A stretch of 30,236 nucleotides of DNA from assembly GCA_037176905.1 (NCBI GenBank), contig JBBBWG010027301.1, positions 1 to 30,236 on the forward strand, in the 5' to 3' direction. This stretch comes from Azolla pinnata (taxonomy: Eukaryota > Streptophyta > Polypodiopsida > Salviniales > Salviniaceae). Positions 13,309-25,457 of this stretch are shown in pieces. The notes under the pieces are model-generated. The model was not told the DNA's origin. It did no database searches and was given only the letters and a program-made list of their open reading frames with translations. Made by a program: the position numbers and the translations under genes. How positions within the stretch are numbered: position 1 is the stretch's first letter; each line of letters begins with the position of its first letter.

Positions 13309-14200
13309 CACCGGAGTCATCAGAGCGCGAAAGCTATGTACGTACGGGAAACGAAATGGAAAAGTGCAGAAAGGATTTTTGACATACCCAATTTGGAGAG
13401 AGGTGAGGGGGAACAAAAACCGGTTGTGATGATGTTCCATAGGTCAGATTGCCTAAGAAAAATGGGGAGAAAGGAAAGGGAAAGAATCAGGGGGGAAGAG
13501 AGAGAGAGAGAGTCCGTTAGCAGAAAAACTTGTTGTGGGTGGTGTTCCATGGGTGCAACTTCCAAAGAGGAAGATAATGATGATGATGATGATGAAGAGG
13601 AAAGAGGAAGAAATGAAGAGAATCTGTGAAGAACTCCATCAGCTTCCACGCTTCCTCTTCTTCATCTCCTCCTCCTGTCCTTCCTCATCTTCCTTTCTTC
13701 CTTTTCTTTTCTCTCTTCCTCTTTCTCTTCCATCACAAGGCAGAAGCAATCCTCTCTCAGTTTTCCCCCCCTTTCTCCTGTGATTTGTGCAGAAAGCAAG
13801 AGGCAAACAGATGAGAGCCTCTTCTGCACCGCCATGGCTCCCCAAACCAAGATCATCTCCAGCACTGAATACGAGAAGAATCCATGACTGGGACCTCTGC
13901 ATCGATTCCATTGCATACAGATATAGATGTGCATATATATAGAAACAAGACATATACAGCAAAAGGACATGAGCAGTGTACACAATCTCCTCTGTTTTTT
14001 CCGAATTGACAGGTTCCAGAAGCCTTGTCATTCTCACGTGAGAAGAGAGTGACAGGGACAAGCAGAGGTACATTTCCATCCTTTCTTCTTCTGCTGCTGT
14101 TCCTCTGTTTTCCTTTTTCAGGGGCTCAGCTGATGTCTCCTTGGATCCATCTCCCCTGCATTTCTTTCTCTAGTCTTCCTCAATCGCCAAACGCACCCCG

Positions 14201-14445
14201 AAGATCGATCGATAGTGTTCCTTTGTCAAATCCTCTCCGCAGATCGATCGATCGATCGATAGTGTTCCTTTGCTAGATGCTCTCCGCAGATCGATCGATA
14301 GTGTTCCTTTGCCAAACGCTCTCCGTAGGTTCAGCGATTGGATCGATAGTGTTTCTTTGCCAGACGTTCTCCGCAAATCAATCGATTGATCGATCAATCG
14401 ACGGTGTTCCTTTGGTAGACACTCCCTGCTGATCAATCTATGCAA
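14201..14445. repeat. Minisatellite of about five units with GATCGATC and GTGTTCCTTTG
   Basis: About five diverged units of 40-58 bp each combine a variable number of ATCGATCG words with the core TAGTGTTCCTTTG and a CTCTCCGC-like end. Unit length varies mostly by the number of GATC copies. A minus-strand ORF through it is the repeat translated and not a gene. Confidence 0.85.
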
Positions 14446-14929
14446 TAGAGGCTATCAATCACTCGATCGATTGATTGATGCACACTCAATTCAACTATAG
14501 CATCGCTCGTCTCTGACTATTTTTTCTTTTCTTCCCTTTAACTGATCATGGGGAGCGAATCGCATTGCCTATCCTTGCTACTGCTATTGATTCAATCAAT
14601 TCGTTTATACAACTTGATCGGTGGCCTCGATTGTAGACCGTGAAAATGTTGGTGTCTATGAGAGCTCGTGGCAACGAAATCGTAGACAGATGTGTTGAAG
14701 GGGACCATCGAAATCGGCAGACTTGGCAATCAATCGGACGGGATGAATCCCTTCGAATCGTTGCTCGACTGTATAGATGGAGTTGCGAAGCTAGCTCTCA
14801 ATAGCATACAACTGTATCGTTTGCCATGTCGACAGACAATCGGATCATGCGATGACCCTCCATCCAATACTAGCGAAAGCATTAAATGCACGCCAAACCC
14901 ATAGCGACCCGTGATCGCTGGGACTTTCT

Positions 14930-15190
14930 TCTCTTTTCCTGGGCATCGAACCCGGTTGCGAGCCGATCGACCGGAGGACCACATCGACATCGACAGAACC
15001 CCGTTCGCGATCCAACGACGAGATCTCGAGAGCATTGCTATTTACGATTCTGTCTTGCGGCGATGACAAGATCCTTTGCATCGTCGACCGCAAGACCGAT
15101 TCCGCGATCGGCGGCGGGGGGATCGAACCCAAGACCTCAAGGCTTGTTCATGGAGGTAGTACAAGTTTCCATAGCCATGTAAGTATGAGT
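14930..15190 (-). other. tRNA-related (SINE-like) fragments with two box B motifs
   Basis: On the minus strand, GGGTTCGATCCCCC lies at about 15117-15130 and GGGTTCGATGCCC at about 14942-14954. Both match the Pol III box B / T-arm consensus GGTTCGANNCC. The text before the first (AAGCCTTGAGGTCTTGGG) resembles the tRNA-derived head of plant SINEs. I cannot fold a complete tRNA from either, and box A is at best degenerate, so these look like old fragments. Confidence 0.35.
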
Positions 15191-15204
15191 ACAACTGAAT
15201 CTCT

Positions 15205-15335
15205 TAAGAAGAAGAAGAAGAACAACAACAACAACAACAAAGGAAGGAAGAAGAAGAAGGAAGAAGAAGAAGAAGAAGAAGAAGGAAGAGGAAAGGAAGG
15301 AAGAAGAAGAAGAAGAAGAAGAAGAAGAAGAAGAC
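15205..15335. repeat. AAG/AAC microsatellite
   Basis: The tract consists of AAG units broken by an AAC block and GGAAGG interruptions. It gives poly-Lys, poly-Arg or poly-Ser ORFs according to frame and strand. Confidence 0.9.
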
Positions 15336-15660
15336 GGCGATGAAGAAACGCAGAAAGCTCTACCATCGCCACCATCGCCTCCATCGCCTGCCACTTTGCG
15401 TTGTGCTGTCTGTGTCGGTAATGGCGTTCTTCTTCTAATCTGCGTTTTGGTTTTGAATCAGTCTGTTTCTTCTCCCCCTTTTTCCCCCTTTCCTCCACTA
15501 TATACATACCTACAACAACTCCTGCCTTCATCGCACCCACTGACTGACCTAACACCTCGCCTCTCGCTTACCTGCTGCTCCTTCCCCTCCCTCTTCTCCT
15601 CCTGCAGAATTTCTAGGGCTTCCCCGCAGACCATTTCCCACTGCCTCGTCTCTGGAAAAC

Positions 15661-15718
15661 AAAAAGGAAGAAGAAGAAGAAGAAGAAGAAGAAGAAGAAG
15701 AAGAAGAAGAAGGAGAAG
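15661..15718. repeat. (AAG)n microsatellite upstream of the 90-residue protein gene
   Basis: An almost perfect run of AAG units lies in the probable promoter or 5' leader of the gene starting at 16345. Confidence 0.9.
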
Positions 15719-15907
15719 GAGCAACCAAATCCGTCTTTTTCCCTTCCTCTTTCTAGGGTTTCCCACTGTTCCCGCTGTTCCCCGCCCGGGCTTTTCCTGA
15801 CGGCTCCGCAGACTTTTTTTTTTACCGCCTAATCTCCGAGTTTCCCCCCTCCAAGGACCCCTGTCGGCTTTGCTTTCTGAAGCTTCTTCTAGGGTTTGCC
15901 GCGATTC

Positions 15908-16161
15908 CCAAGGCTCATCAGATTTGTCCCTTTCCAAGGCTCCTCCCACCTTTGATTCTTCACATTCCGAGTGTTTCGTCAGCANNNNNNNNNNNNNNNN
16001 NNNNNNNNNNNNNNNNNNNNNNNNNNNNNNNNNNNNNNNNNNNNNNNNNNNNNNNNNNNNNNNNNNNNNNNNNNNNNNNNNNNNCCAAGGCTCATCAGAT
16101 TTGTCCCTTTCCAAGGCTCCTCCCACCTTTGATTCTTCACATTCCGAGTGTTTCGTCAGCA
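15908..16161. repeat. Identical 77-bp direct repeats flanking the assembly gap
   Basis: The sequence starting CCAAGGCTCATCAG and ending TTTCGTCAGCA is present once on each side of the N run, base for base. Unmerged overlap of two contigs explains this best; a true tandem duplication is the alternative. Confidence 0.95.
15985..16084. other. Assembly gap (100 N)
   Basis: Exactly 100 undetermined bases, the usual placeholder for a gap of unknown size. The same 77 bases occur directly before (15908-15984) and directly after (16085-16161), so the true gap is probably zero or negative. Confidence 0.99.
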
Positions 16162-16344
16162 TTCCTACAGCTTCTTAGGCTTCCAATCCGTCCGACTTTT
16201 TGTCTTCTGATTCTGAAGATCTCTTTTTTTCCATCGGGAGTGTTCGAGATTTCTCCAGTTACTCAGACCATCCTCCGGGTGTCTTGAGTTTCGTGGAGCT
16301 TGATCTCCCTGCGGCACCTGGCAAGCAAAATATCGGAGTGAACC

Positions 16345-18984
16345 ATGTGCCCTTTGCGATTTATTTTGGTCTTCTTCTCCATCATCGTTGCTGGATATGT
16401 CGCCTGCAAAGCTCTCTGGTTCAGTGACGGCGACCATCTCCTCAGCAGCACCATGGATGCAAGTGAGCCCTCAGAAATCGGGAAGAAAAAAGAAGGCATT
16501 CTAAAACAGGTGTGTTTGATGTTCACAGGCCTCATTCAAAGCTATGAATTGATTCCTTGGTGTGCTATGATTTACTTGCAATTGCTGTGCCTTTGTCGCA
16601 CAAATAGCTTGCAATAATTTGAAGGAAATTGAGGGCCTGTGCTGCATGTATGTGCATACGTACTTCTGGGTATATTTTCCTACCATATTCCAAATTGCAG
16701 CATCTAAGGAATGTGAAAACTTGTTGTGTATCCCTAAAGTGATTTATAACTCGAATAGTTGACCGCATCACAGCAAAAAGAATAGAATGAGTAAAAACAG
16801 TCAATGAAACTACGTTTTTTATATGTCTTTAATATTGTGAGTTATGTAGAAGTGAAATGTCTAAACCATCGAGCTGAGTGGAGCATCATGTCCACAATTC
16901 ACCACAGAGGTGTGTGTGTCCATGCAAGAGCTGATGGAAATTCCAGCAGCATAACTTGCCAGATCTAGAGATAGGGTCACATGACTCCCTCAGCTGAGCG
17001 GAACATGTAGCTAGCTTTGGTTCTTCTATTTTATGTAGTTATCTCAAGGGTGTGAAATATATAGAGGGCAGTGCCTACAAATTCTTTACATGATGTCCAA
17101 TTATAGTCTGTTCAATCAAACTGACTGTGCGTTTGAGGACACAAGCAATGGTGGAGAGATTAAAATTGACCTCTGAGGACATATTTTAGAACACGGTTGA
17201 TGACCCTACTGCATCTCTGTAGGGGCTGAAGTATGGAGTGATAGTGCCTTTATGCCTGCTTGAAAAGGTTGAAATTTTCTAAAAGTGTTTTTCCACAAAG
17301 TTTTCTCCAAATCAAGCAACAAACGCCATACATGCTCTTACTTCTGGAGGTTGGATTAGTCCCCATTTTGATCATGGCCATGGAAAGGGTTGTTGAAAGC
17401 ATGCAAAGGTTCAAAAGAGCAAACTTCCTAGAATCACATAGGAAGCATGCAAATAGATATAAAGAGAAACAAAAGGAAATTTGAGTTTGAGCTAGATACA
17501 ATATATGAAGAATGGTTAAAGAGGATAGGGTGCAACATTCTTGTTTCATGATGCACCAATAGACTGCATAATGAAAAAGACATTTTTGCCATGCCAATGT
17601 AATTGGAAAAACATGGAGCCTCACGTTCTACACATTATGTTACATTTATTGCACTTAACTTTGAAACTAACTTCTTCTCTGTTAGCAAAACAGCAGGCAT
17701 CACTACATGCTACAGGTCATCATGCGGTCTATCTCTTGAAAAGTGTTTCTATACAACGTAGGTCACATTCACTAAGATACAAGATGGATGTTGGGGCGCA
17801 AGTGATGAGACTACCCAATTATTTGTGATTTGTCCTAATCAAGTTTAGGAGTTTTGAGTTACACAGCCAGATTCAATGCTTTTCCTTCAATTGTTTCTGC
17901 CTATGCTTTCTACATATTCTTCATCGTGAATCCTTCCCCGATTTCTTTCAGAACCAAACCATACACTATCAAATTGTGACATTCAATAGTAAAGATTCTG
18001 ACCATTGAGAGTTGCTACTCATAAGTATATTCTCTGATATTTTATATGTGGCCTCCGTAAGTGATAATATATTCTATCTGTCTATCAATATCTACCATAA
18101 GCATAGAGGAGAATGATTCTCCATTTCTGTTTTGATAGGATGGGGATGAGAAGATGTTGATGTACACCCTCATTACCCTTGTAAGTGCCTCATTGTATCC
18201 AACTGCTTGGGTACTTATGTTGCTCTTTGCATTGTTGCATTCTAGTTCCATTGCCGGAGGTTGTATCAACAAGTCATGGCTTGAATGTCCATCTCAGGAT
18301 ACTGTGCCACGGTGGCTCAATGTGGTGTGCACATATTCTGTCTGCTAGTCCAGACAGAGCTTGTGCTATTTGTGCAGCTAAAAGAAATAATTTAACTGCT
18401 TTGCGTTTCTCCTATGAGCATTCCTTGAATCATTACACCCTATCAGGTAGCGTGCTTCCAAATCCTTGTGTCTAGCGTAATGGGCCTTGCCCCCTATTAG
18501 GGACCACCGAGGATAGAGTATTCAATGACTCCAAAAAATGTTTAGTTGAGAGCATCTTATTAGTAAGTAATTATAGGGATATGGCTGCTTGTTTTTTATT
18601 ATGATGTAATCTGATAAAGAGCATTGAGATCTTATGTTAAACTAGAAATTTTAGCAATTCTTATAGAATAGAGTCATGAGCGATTCTAAAGCTGTTTCTG
18701 TCTCTTTTATTCTGAACTTTGAAGTGGTCCATGCTTATGTAAAAGAGAGGAGGTGAAGGAGGCATACCTTGCTGCACTGCAATGTCACTACCAAGAGAGA
18801 GTTGGAGTGTGTGTTTGTGAGTGAGTTAGCGAGTGAGTGTGAATGATTGAGACAGAGATGAAATTCCTTCATACAGGGTTATACAAAACTTGCATGGGGT
18901 TTTTGGATTCTTGTGGATATGGCAAGTGGGAAGTACCTATGGAGAATGGTTACTTCACAGCAAGAGAAATCAAAACCTTTCTAA
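16345..18984 (+). CDS. Small plant membrane-anchored protein, 'methyltransferase-related' type, 90 residues
   Basis: Exon 1 (16345-16509, 55 codons) begins MCPLRFILVFFSIIVAGYVA, a short start plus one membrane segment, and ends GILKQ at donor AAACAG/GTGTGT. Exon 2 (18877-18984, 36 codons with stop) follows acceptor TTCATACAG in the same phase and reads GFWILVDMASGKYLWRMV near its start. The pairing of an MCPLR membrane start with a C-terminal GFW-x-VDMASG-x-YLWR motif is typical of a small land-plant family that databases label 'methyltransferase-related' without any methyltransferase domain; its function is unknown to me. The protein length is normal for that family. A 2.4 kb intron separates the exons, and the assembly gap lies in the 5' region about 260 bp upstream. 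The AAG run and TAGGGTTT words upstream are likely leader or promoter sequence. Confidence 0.85.
16510..18876 (+). other. Intron of the 90-residue protein gene
   Basis: The 2,367-bp intron is AT-rich. It contains several ORFs of 60-124 codons (for example 17250-17624 minus and 18185-18475 plus), none with motifs I recognise. I see no transposon ends, RNA gene or nested gene. Confidence 0.7.
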
Positions 18985-20453
18985 GCTGATACAGATAAAC
19001 CAAAATTCCCTATTTAGTAAGCAAATTTGAGGTTTTCATTCGATTTCTTTTCTCATAGTGCTCAGTAGATCGTGTTGTAATGTTCTCAAGTCATTGTTGC
19101 AGAACAGGTTTTACCCGTGCATTATGAAGATGCTGAGAAAGTCAAGCTTGACAGAACAAAGGTTTCCAAGTTATATCGGAGTGCTTACAAGTTTACCTTG
19201 TTAGCAGGAAGTGGATTTTGCCAACTTACGTTTACAAAATTTAGATATGAAGCAATAAAAGCCCAGGAAATTTATGGTGGGGAATCTTGCACACAGTATG
19301 CATGTAAAATTTCTATCCTGCGAAGCAATAAAAGGTTGGTGACCATGGTGAGAATCACTTTTTAACTTGTTGAAGGTTTAGCAAGAAGCAGTCAGTCATC
19401 TGGGTAGCCATAGCACATAATTGCTTTCTACCCATGCTCATTGTACAGAAGTTTACACTTTTGTACAATCCCTGATTTAGCATATTGGTTGTTTGGACGC
19501 TGGGCCACTCTGACGTTCTCATAAACGAGCATGTTTCAGTGAAGTTTGTATAAAAGGTTGATCTTAGAAGCAGTTCTTTGTTCATCAGCATTCACTTGTT
19601 AAACACTTCTTCAGTTCTGTTATTGATGATTGTTGTGAAAAGGGGTCAATATTTGTTTTTCTAGAATTGCTATGTCATGGAGTTTCAGATGAATCGATCC
19701 GTTTGTATGGGGTCGGCTAAATATGGTATGTTAAGCTGTCAGATCCTGCAAACAAAATATATAGGAAGGAGCATTTCAAAGGATTAGCAGCCAACTTGAA
19801 TCATGAACGAGTGTTGATTGTGGTTGAACCATGGGCATGAGATTTATCATAGTGTTATGTGTGCTTTGTCAAGCGTCGGTTTTGTGCATCTTTGAAGCTG
19901 CAAAGGGCAATCAGCATTGTTTTGCAGTGTAGGTACAGGGTTTAGGGTTTATCCAGTGTGCAACAAATGTTTTGGAGATTGATGCCAAGGCATGTGTACA
20001 AAAATGCCCCGGGGGCTTTCTTCGCTGTACATTTCTTCGCTGTACAAGGTGCCCATAATGTGTGAGAGAGAGAGACCAAAGGTGAAGGCATAAATGGTGC
20101 CCTGTTTTTCCATGTGCCTAACAAAGCACTGTGGTTTTGTGATGGTGTGAATCAAAGGCAAAGTGCTCTTCTGGTCAGGATGCGGGGGTAAAGGAGCGAA
20201 ATTGATTCGATGATCATGAGATGCATAGTGCGAAATGTTGGCACGACGTTAAAGGGCAAACAACATGCAGAAGATGGTTCAATTTTTTCCTTTTCTTCTT
20301 TACAAAACACACTCCCCACCCTGGTAAACCGACCGTATAGCCTTTAGAAGCGAGCTCTCTTTGATTCCCCAGATTCATGAACTAGCACGCAGGTTGGTCG
20401 TCCATAGCCAATGCTCCGAGATGGCCTCCGATCCGAAGGAAATCAACTAGCAC
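18985..20453. other. 3' flank of the 90-residue protein gene and intergenic DNA
   Basis: AATAAA words at about 19255 and 19328 are candidate polyadenylation signals. An acceptor-like TTGTTGCAG at about 19100 leaves room for an intron in the 3' untranslated region. The 82-codon ORF at 19117-19365 is not recognised. TTCTTCGCTGTACA occurs twice in tandem near 20018-20046. Confidence 0.5.
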
Positions 20454-20459
20454 TAATGA

Positions 20460-20493
<34 letters not shown>

Positions 20494-21100
20494 GGTGGCG
20501 ATGGTGATGATGGTGATGTTGGTGATGTTGGTGGGATGATGATGACGGTGATGATGTTGATGCCAATGAGAGTGATGATGATGGTGGTTGTGGATGATGA
20601 TGGTGGTGGTGCTGATGTTGATGCCAATGACGGTGATGATGATGATGGTGGTGATGGTAATGGTGCTGATGTTGATGTTGGTGACAGTGATGATGTTGAT
20701 GCCAATGAGAGTGATGATGATGGTGGTTATGGATGATGTTGGTGGTGCTGCTGATGTTGATGCCGGTGACAGTGATGATGATGATGGTGGTGATGGTAAT
20801 GGTGCTGATGTTGATGTCGATGACAGTGATGATGATGATGGCGGTGATGGTAATGGTGCTGAGATGATGTTGATGATGTTGATGGTGCTGATGTATGCCG
20901 ATGATGCTGATGCTGAGATGGTGATGATGGTGTTGGTGGTGGTGATGATGATGGTGGTGGTGAGATCATGGTGATGATGGTGGTGGTGAGATCATGGTGA
21001 TGATGGTGCTGATGCTGATGATGGTGATGCCGCTGACGACGATGGTGATGATGGTTGTGGATGATGATATTGATGCCCGTGAGGGTGATGATGATGATGC
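20454..21100. repeat. Compound (GATGGT/GATGAT)n satellite-like tract
   Basis: About 650 bp of GATGAT, GGTGGT, GATGTT and GATGCC units show higher-order repetition: the word GGTGATGGTAATGGTGCTGA recurs three times. All ORFs here (Met/Val/Asp or, on the minus strand, His/Ser/Thr/Pro-rich) are the translated repeat. Confidence 0.93.
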
Positions 21101-21290
21101 GCATCTGCATATGTATGTGTGCCTGGGTGCATGCATGTGCTTGCATGGAGTGTGTGCGTATGTATGCATGCATGTCTGCATGTCTATATGTGTGTATGCA
21201 TGTATGTATGTATGCATGTGTGTGTGCATGCATGTATGTGTGCGTATGTATGCATGGGTGTATGTATGTATGTATGTGTGTGTGCTGTGC
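21101..21290. repeat. (TGTATGCATG)-type microsatellite
   Basis: Alternating TGTATG, CATG and GTGTG units adjoin the GATGGT tract and end about 220 bp before the RABA1 start codon. The alternating purine-pyrimidine pattern could adopt non-B DNA. Confidence 0.9.
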
Positions 21291-21431
21291 TTCAGAAACA
21301 AATCGTCGTTTCGTTTTTTATGTTGAAAAAAACAAAAACAGACAAATATAAATAAAATAAAAAAGCAAATTCTCTCTCTCTCTCTCTTTCTCTTGCCTGT
21401 CTGTGCGCCATTCTTCGAAGCGAGCGCAGGG

Positions 21432-21446
21432 AAACCCTAACCCTAA
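21432..21446 (+). promoter_or_regulatory. Telo-box (AAACCCTAACCCTAA) in the RABA1 leader/promoter
   Basis: Two telomere-like units in tandem lie about 70 bp before the RABA1 ATG, just after a CT-rich run (21372-21393). Telo-boxes near plant start sites are common in growth- and translation-linked genes. Function here is inferred. Confidence 0.6.
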
Positions 21447-21481
21447 TTCCTGCTCGCCTGCGCGCGCTCGCTCGTCTCTGA

Positions 21482-23866
<2,385 letters not shown>

Positions 23867-25457
23867 CTTGCAGATTACTATAACAAACGGGCTGTTTATA
23901 TGTCTAGATCAGATTGCCACACCTAATATTGAGTCAAACAGAATTTACAAGTATTTTTTTGGGAAGGCAAACTGTCTCGTGGATATCTGTTGTTGGGTGG
24001 AAAGAGCTTCTTCTTTTTTTTTGATGCTGTTAGGTGATTTTCAAAAACCAAGGTTTGCAGCCACCCTATTAAAAGTCCTGTAGAGTTAATGACAAAACAC
24101 TTTTTTAAGTAATTTTGTTTTACTGTCTTTACTGTGTATCAAATCCTGAAGAGCTGCAAAACTGAAGTCCTCTTGGATTTTGGATATCTGTGAAGCAATT
24201 TTCACCATAGTTCTAATCTATGGTCATAAACTTTTGACGTTCTCAGGACCCACACTAGTCATGCTGTTATGCTTTTACTCTGGTTCGCTTAAGTTATTTG
24301 TTGGGTAAACGCTAGGGTCTAGAAACTCTTCTGGTCAGAAATTGCATGATTGGCACATCAAGATGCTCAATTATCATGGCGGAAAACGAGCTGAGGACAA
24401 GTCTCGACCGAAGGATTGTGATTCCTCGTGCCTTTATTGAATGAGTAAAATCTGTCTCGCATCACTTCCTCCAAAAGTTTGGTGCAATTGCTTACATTAA
24501 ACTACATGCTACCAACATTACTTCTCAATGGATAATCACTGACTTTAACTTCACAAAAGAGAAAGACAGTATGTTGTTTAGGGTTTAAGGTCAGTTAGAA
24601 GATCAGTGGGCCCCTCAACAATAATATCACCGGATTTAGGGTCAGTAAGAAATCACCGACTTTCTCTTCACAACAGAGAAAGACAGTTTGTTCAGGTTTT
24701 AGGGTCAGTTAGAGATCTGTGCCTATAATATAAGACACTACGTTTAGGATTTATAGCTCTCAAGCATCATATCACCAGTTATATCCTCAGAACACAAATA
24801 AACCCTCACTAGTTTGACCTGGTTGATAGTGCTTAATCAGATGAAGGCCTATCTCTTGACTAGGGCGTCATTGACTCAATCTCTTCCTTCTAGAAAGACT
24901 GAATAATGTCTCCAGTAATTTAGATTTGGATCCAACAGCTCTAACACCTGATGCTTACATCACCAATCTACGCTGAATTACTCATGGCACTGATAAAATC
25001 TTGATCCAATGAACACAACATAGAAACTGCCAAAACATTAAATGCTTATTAGTTCTTGAAGATCATGAATGATAGTCCTTGATGTTGCCTGCACAACTGA
25101 ATACAGAATGAAACTCAAATCTCAGTGTAACAAATTGGGATTGAGAAAAAGAAGCAACTGTATTATGAAAGTGTAGACCAAGTATGACGAACACTTAATT
25201 CCGACAGGGATCTGGGTAATGATAGAAATTATTTAACATGATGTTTTACATGTACACTAATCCCCTGTAATTACATATTGAAACATGTCCTCTCTTCAGT
25301 ATATATAAAACAAGATTGATTATGAGCTGCATTCCGGAAATCAGATCAGATTCAAGAACATCCAACTTTACAGAATCAATTTGCTTCAGTAGGAGCAAGC
25401 TCAGGTGGCACCATACAATCAATATCAAGTGCCCGACCTGAGGATGCTCTACCCTTT
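23867..25457. other. Intergenic region between convergent RABA1 and purple acid phosphatase genes
   Basis: This contains both 3' untranslated regions. The only structure I see is the diverged direct repeat at 24534-24721 and related short TTTAGGGTCAGT words. No gene is supported. Confidence 0.6.
24534..24721. repeat. Imperfect direct repeat, about 73-bp copies 117 bp apart
   Basis: AATCACTGACTTTAACTTCA at 24534 and AATCACCGACTTTCTCTTCA at 24651 start two copies that share AGAGAAAGACAGT and GGTCAGTTAGA. Parts of the spacer (ATATCACC) recur near 24769, suggesting an old tandem array. Confidence 0.75.

Larger units (their letters stand above)
12904..16344. other. Long intergenic region between divergent genes, repeat-rich
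   Basis: This 3.4 kb region holds the promoters of the membrane-protein gene (minus) and the 90-residue protein gene (plus). It contains a 25-bp tandem pair, a GATCGATC minisatellite, two tRNA-like box B motifs, two AAG microsatellites and an assembly gap. Telo-box-like TAGGGTTT words occur near 13118, 15755 and 15890, as is common upstream of plant housekeeping genes. ORFs here on both strands are translated simple sequence. Confidence 0.7.

Noticed and set aside
14201..14445. CRISPR-like spaced repeats
   Set aside because: Repeat and spacer lengths are irregular, units are degenerate, and the host is a plant nuclear genome. It is a minisatellite.
17250..17624. 124-codon ORF within the intron of the 90-residue protein gene, as a nested gene
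   Set aside because: Its composition is Cys/Leu-rich without domain motifs, and a second ORF overlaps it on the other strand. It looks like ordinary AT-rich intron sequence.
20382..21326. His-rich or Met/Val-rich proteins on both strands
   Set aside because: All frames are open because the DNA is simple repeat. None has a non-repeat domain.
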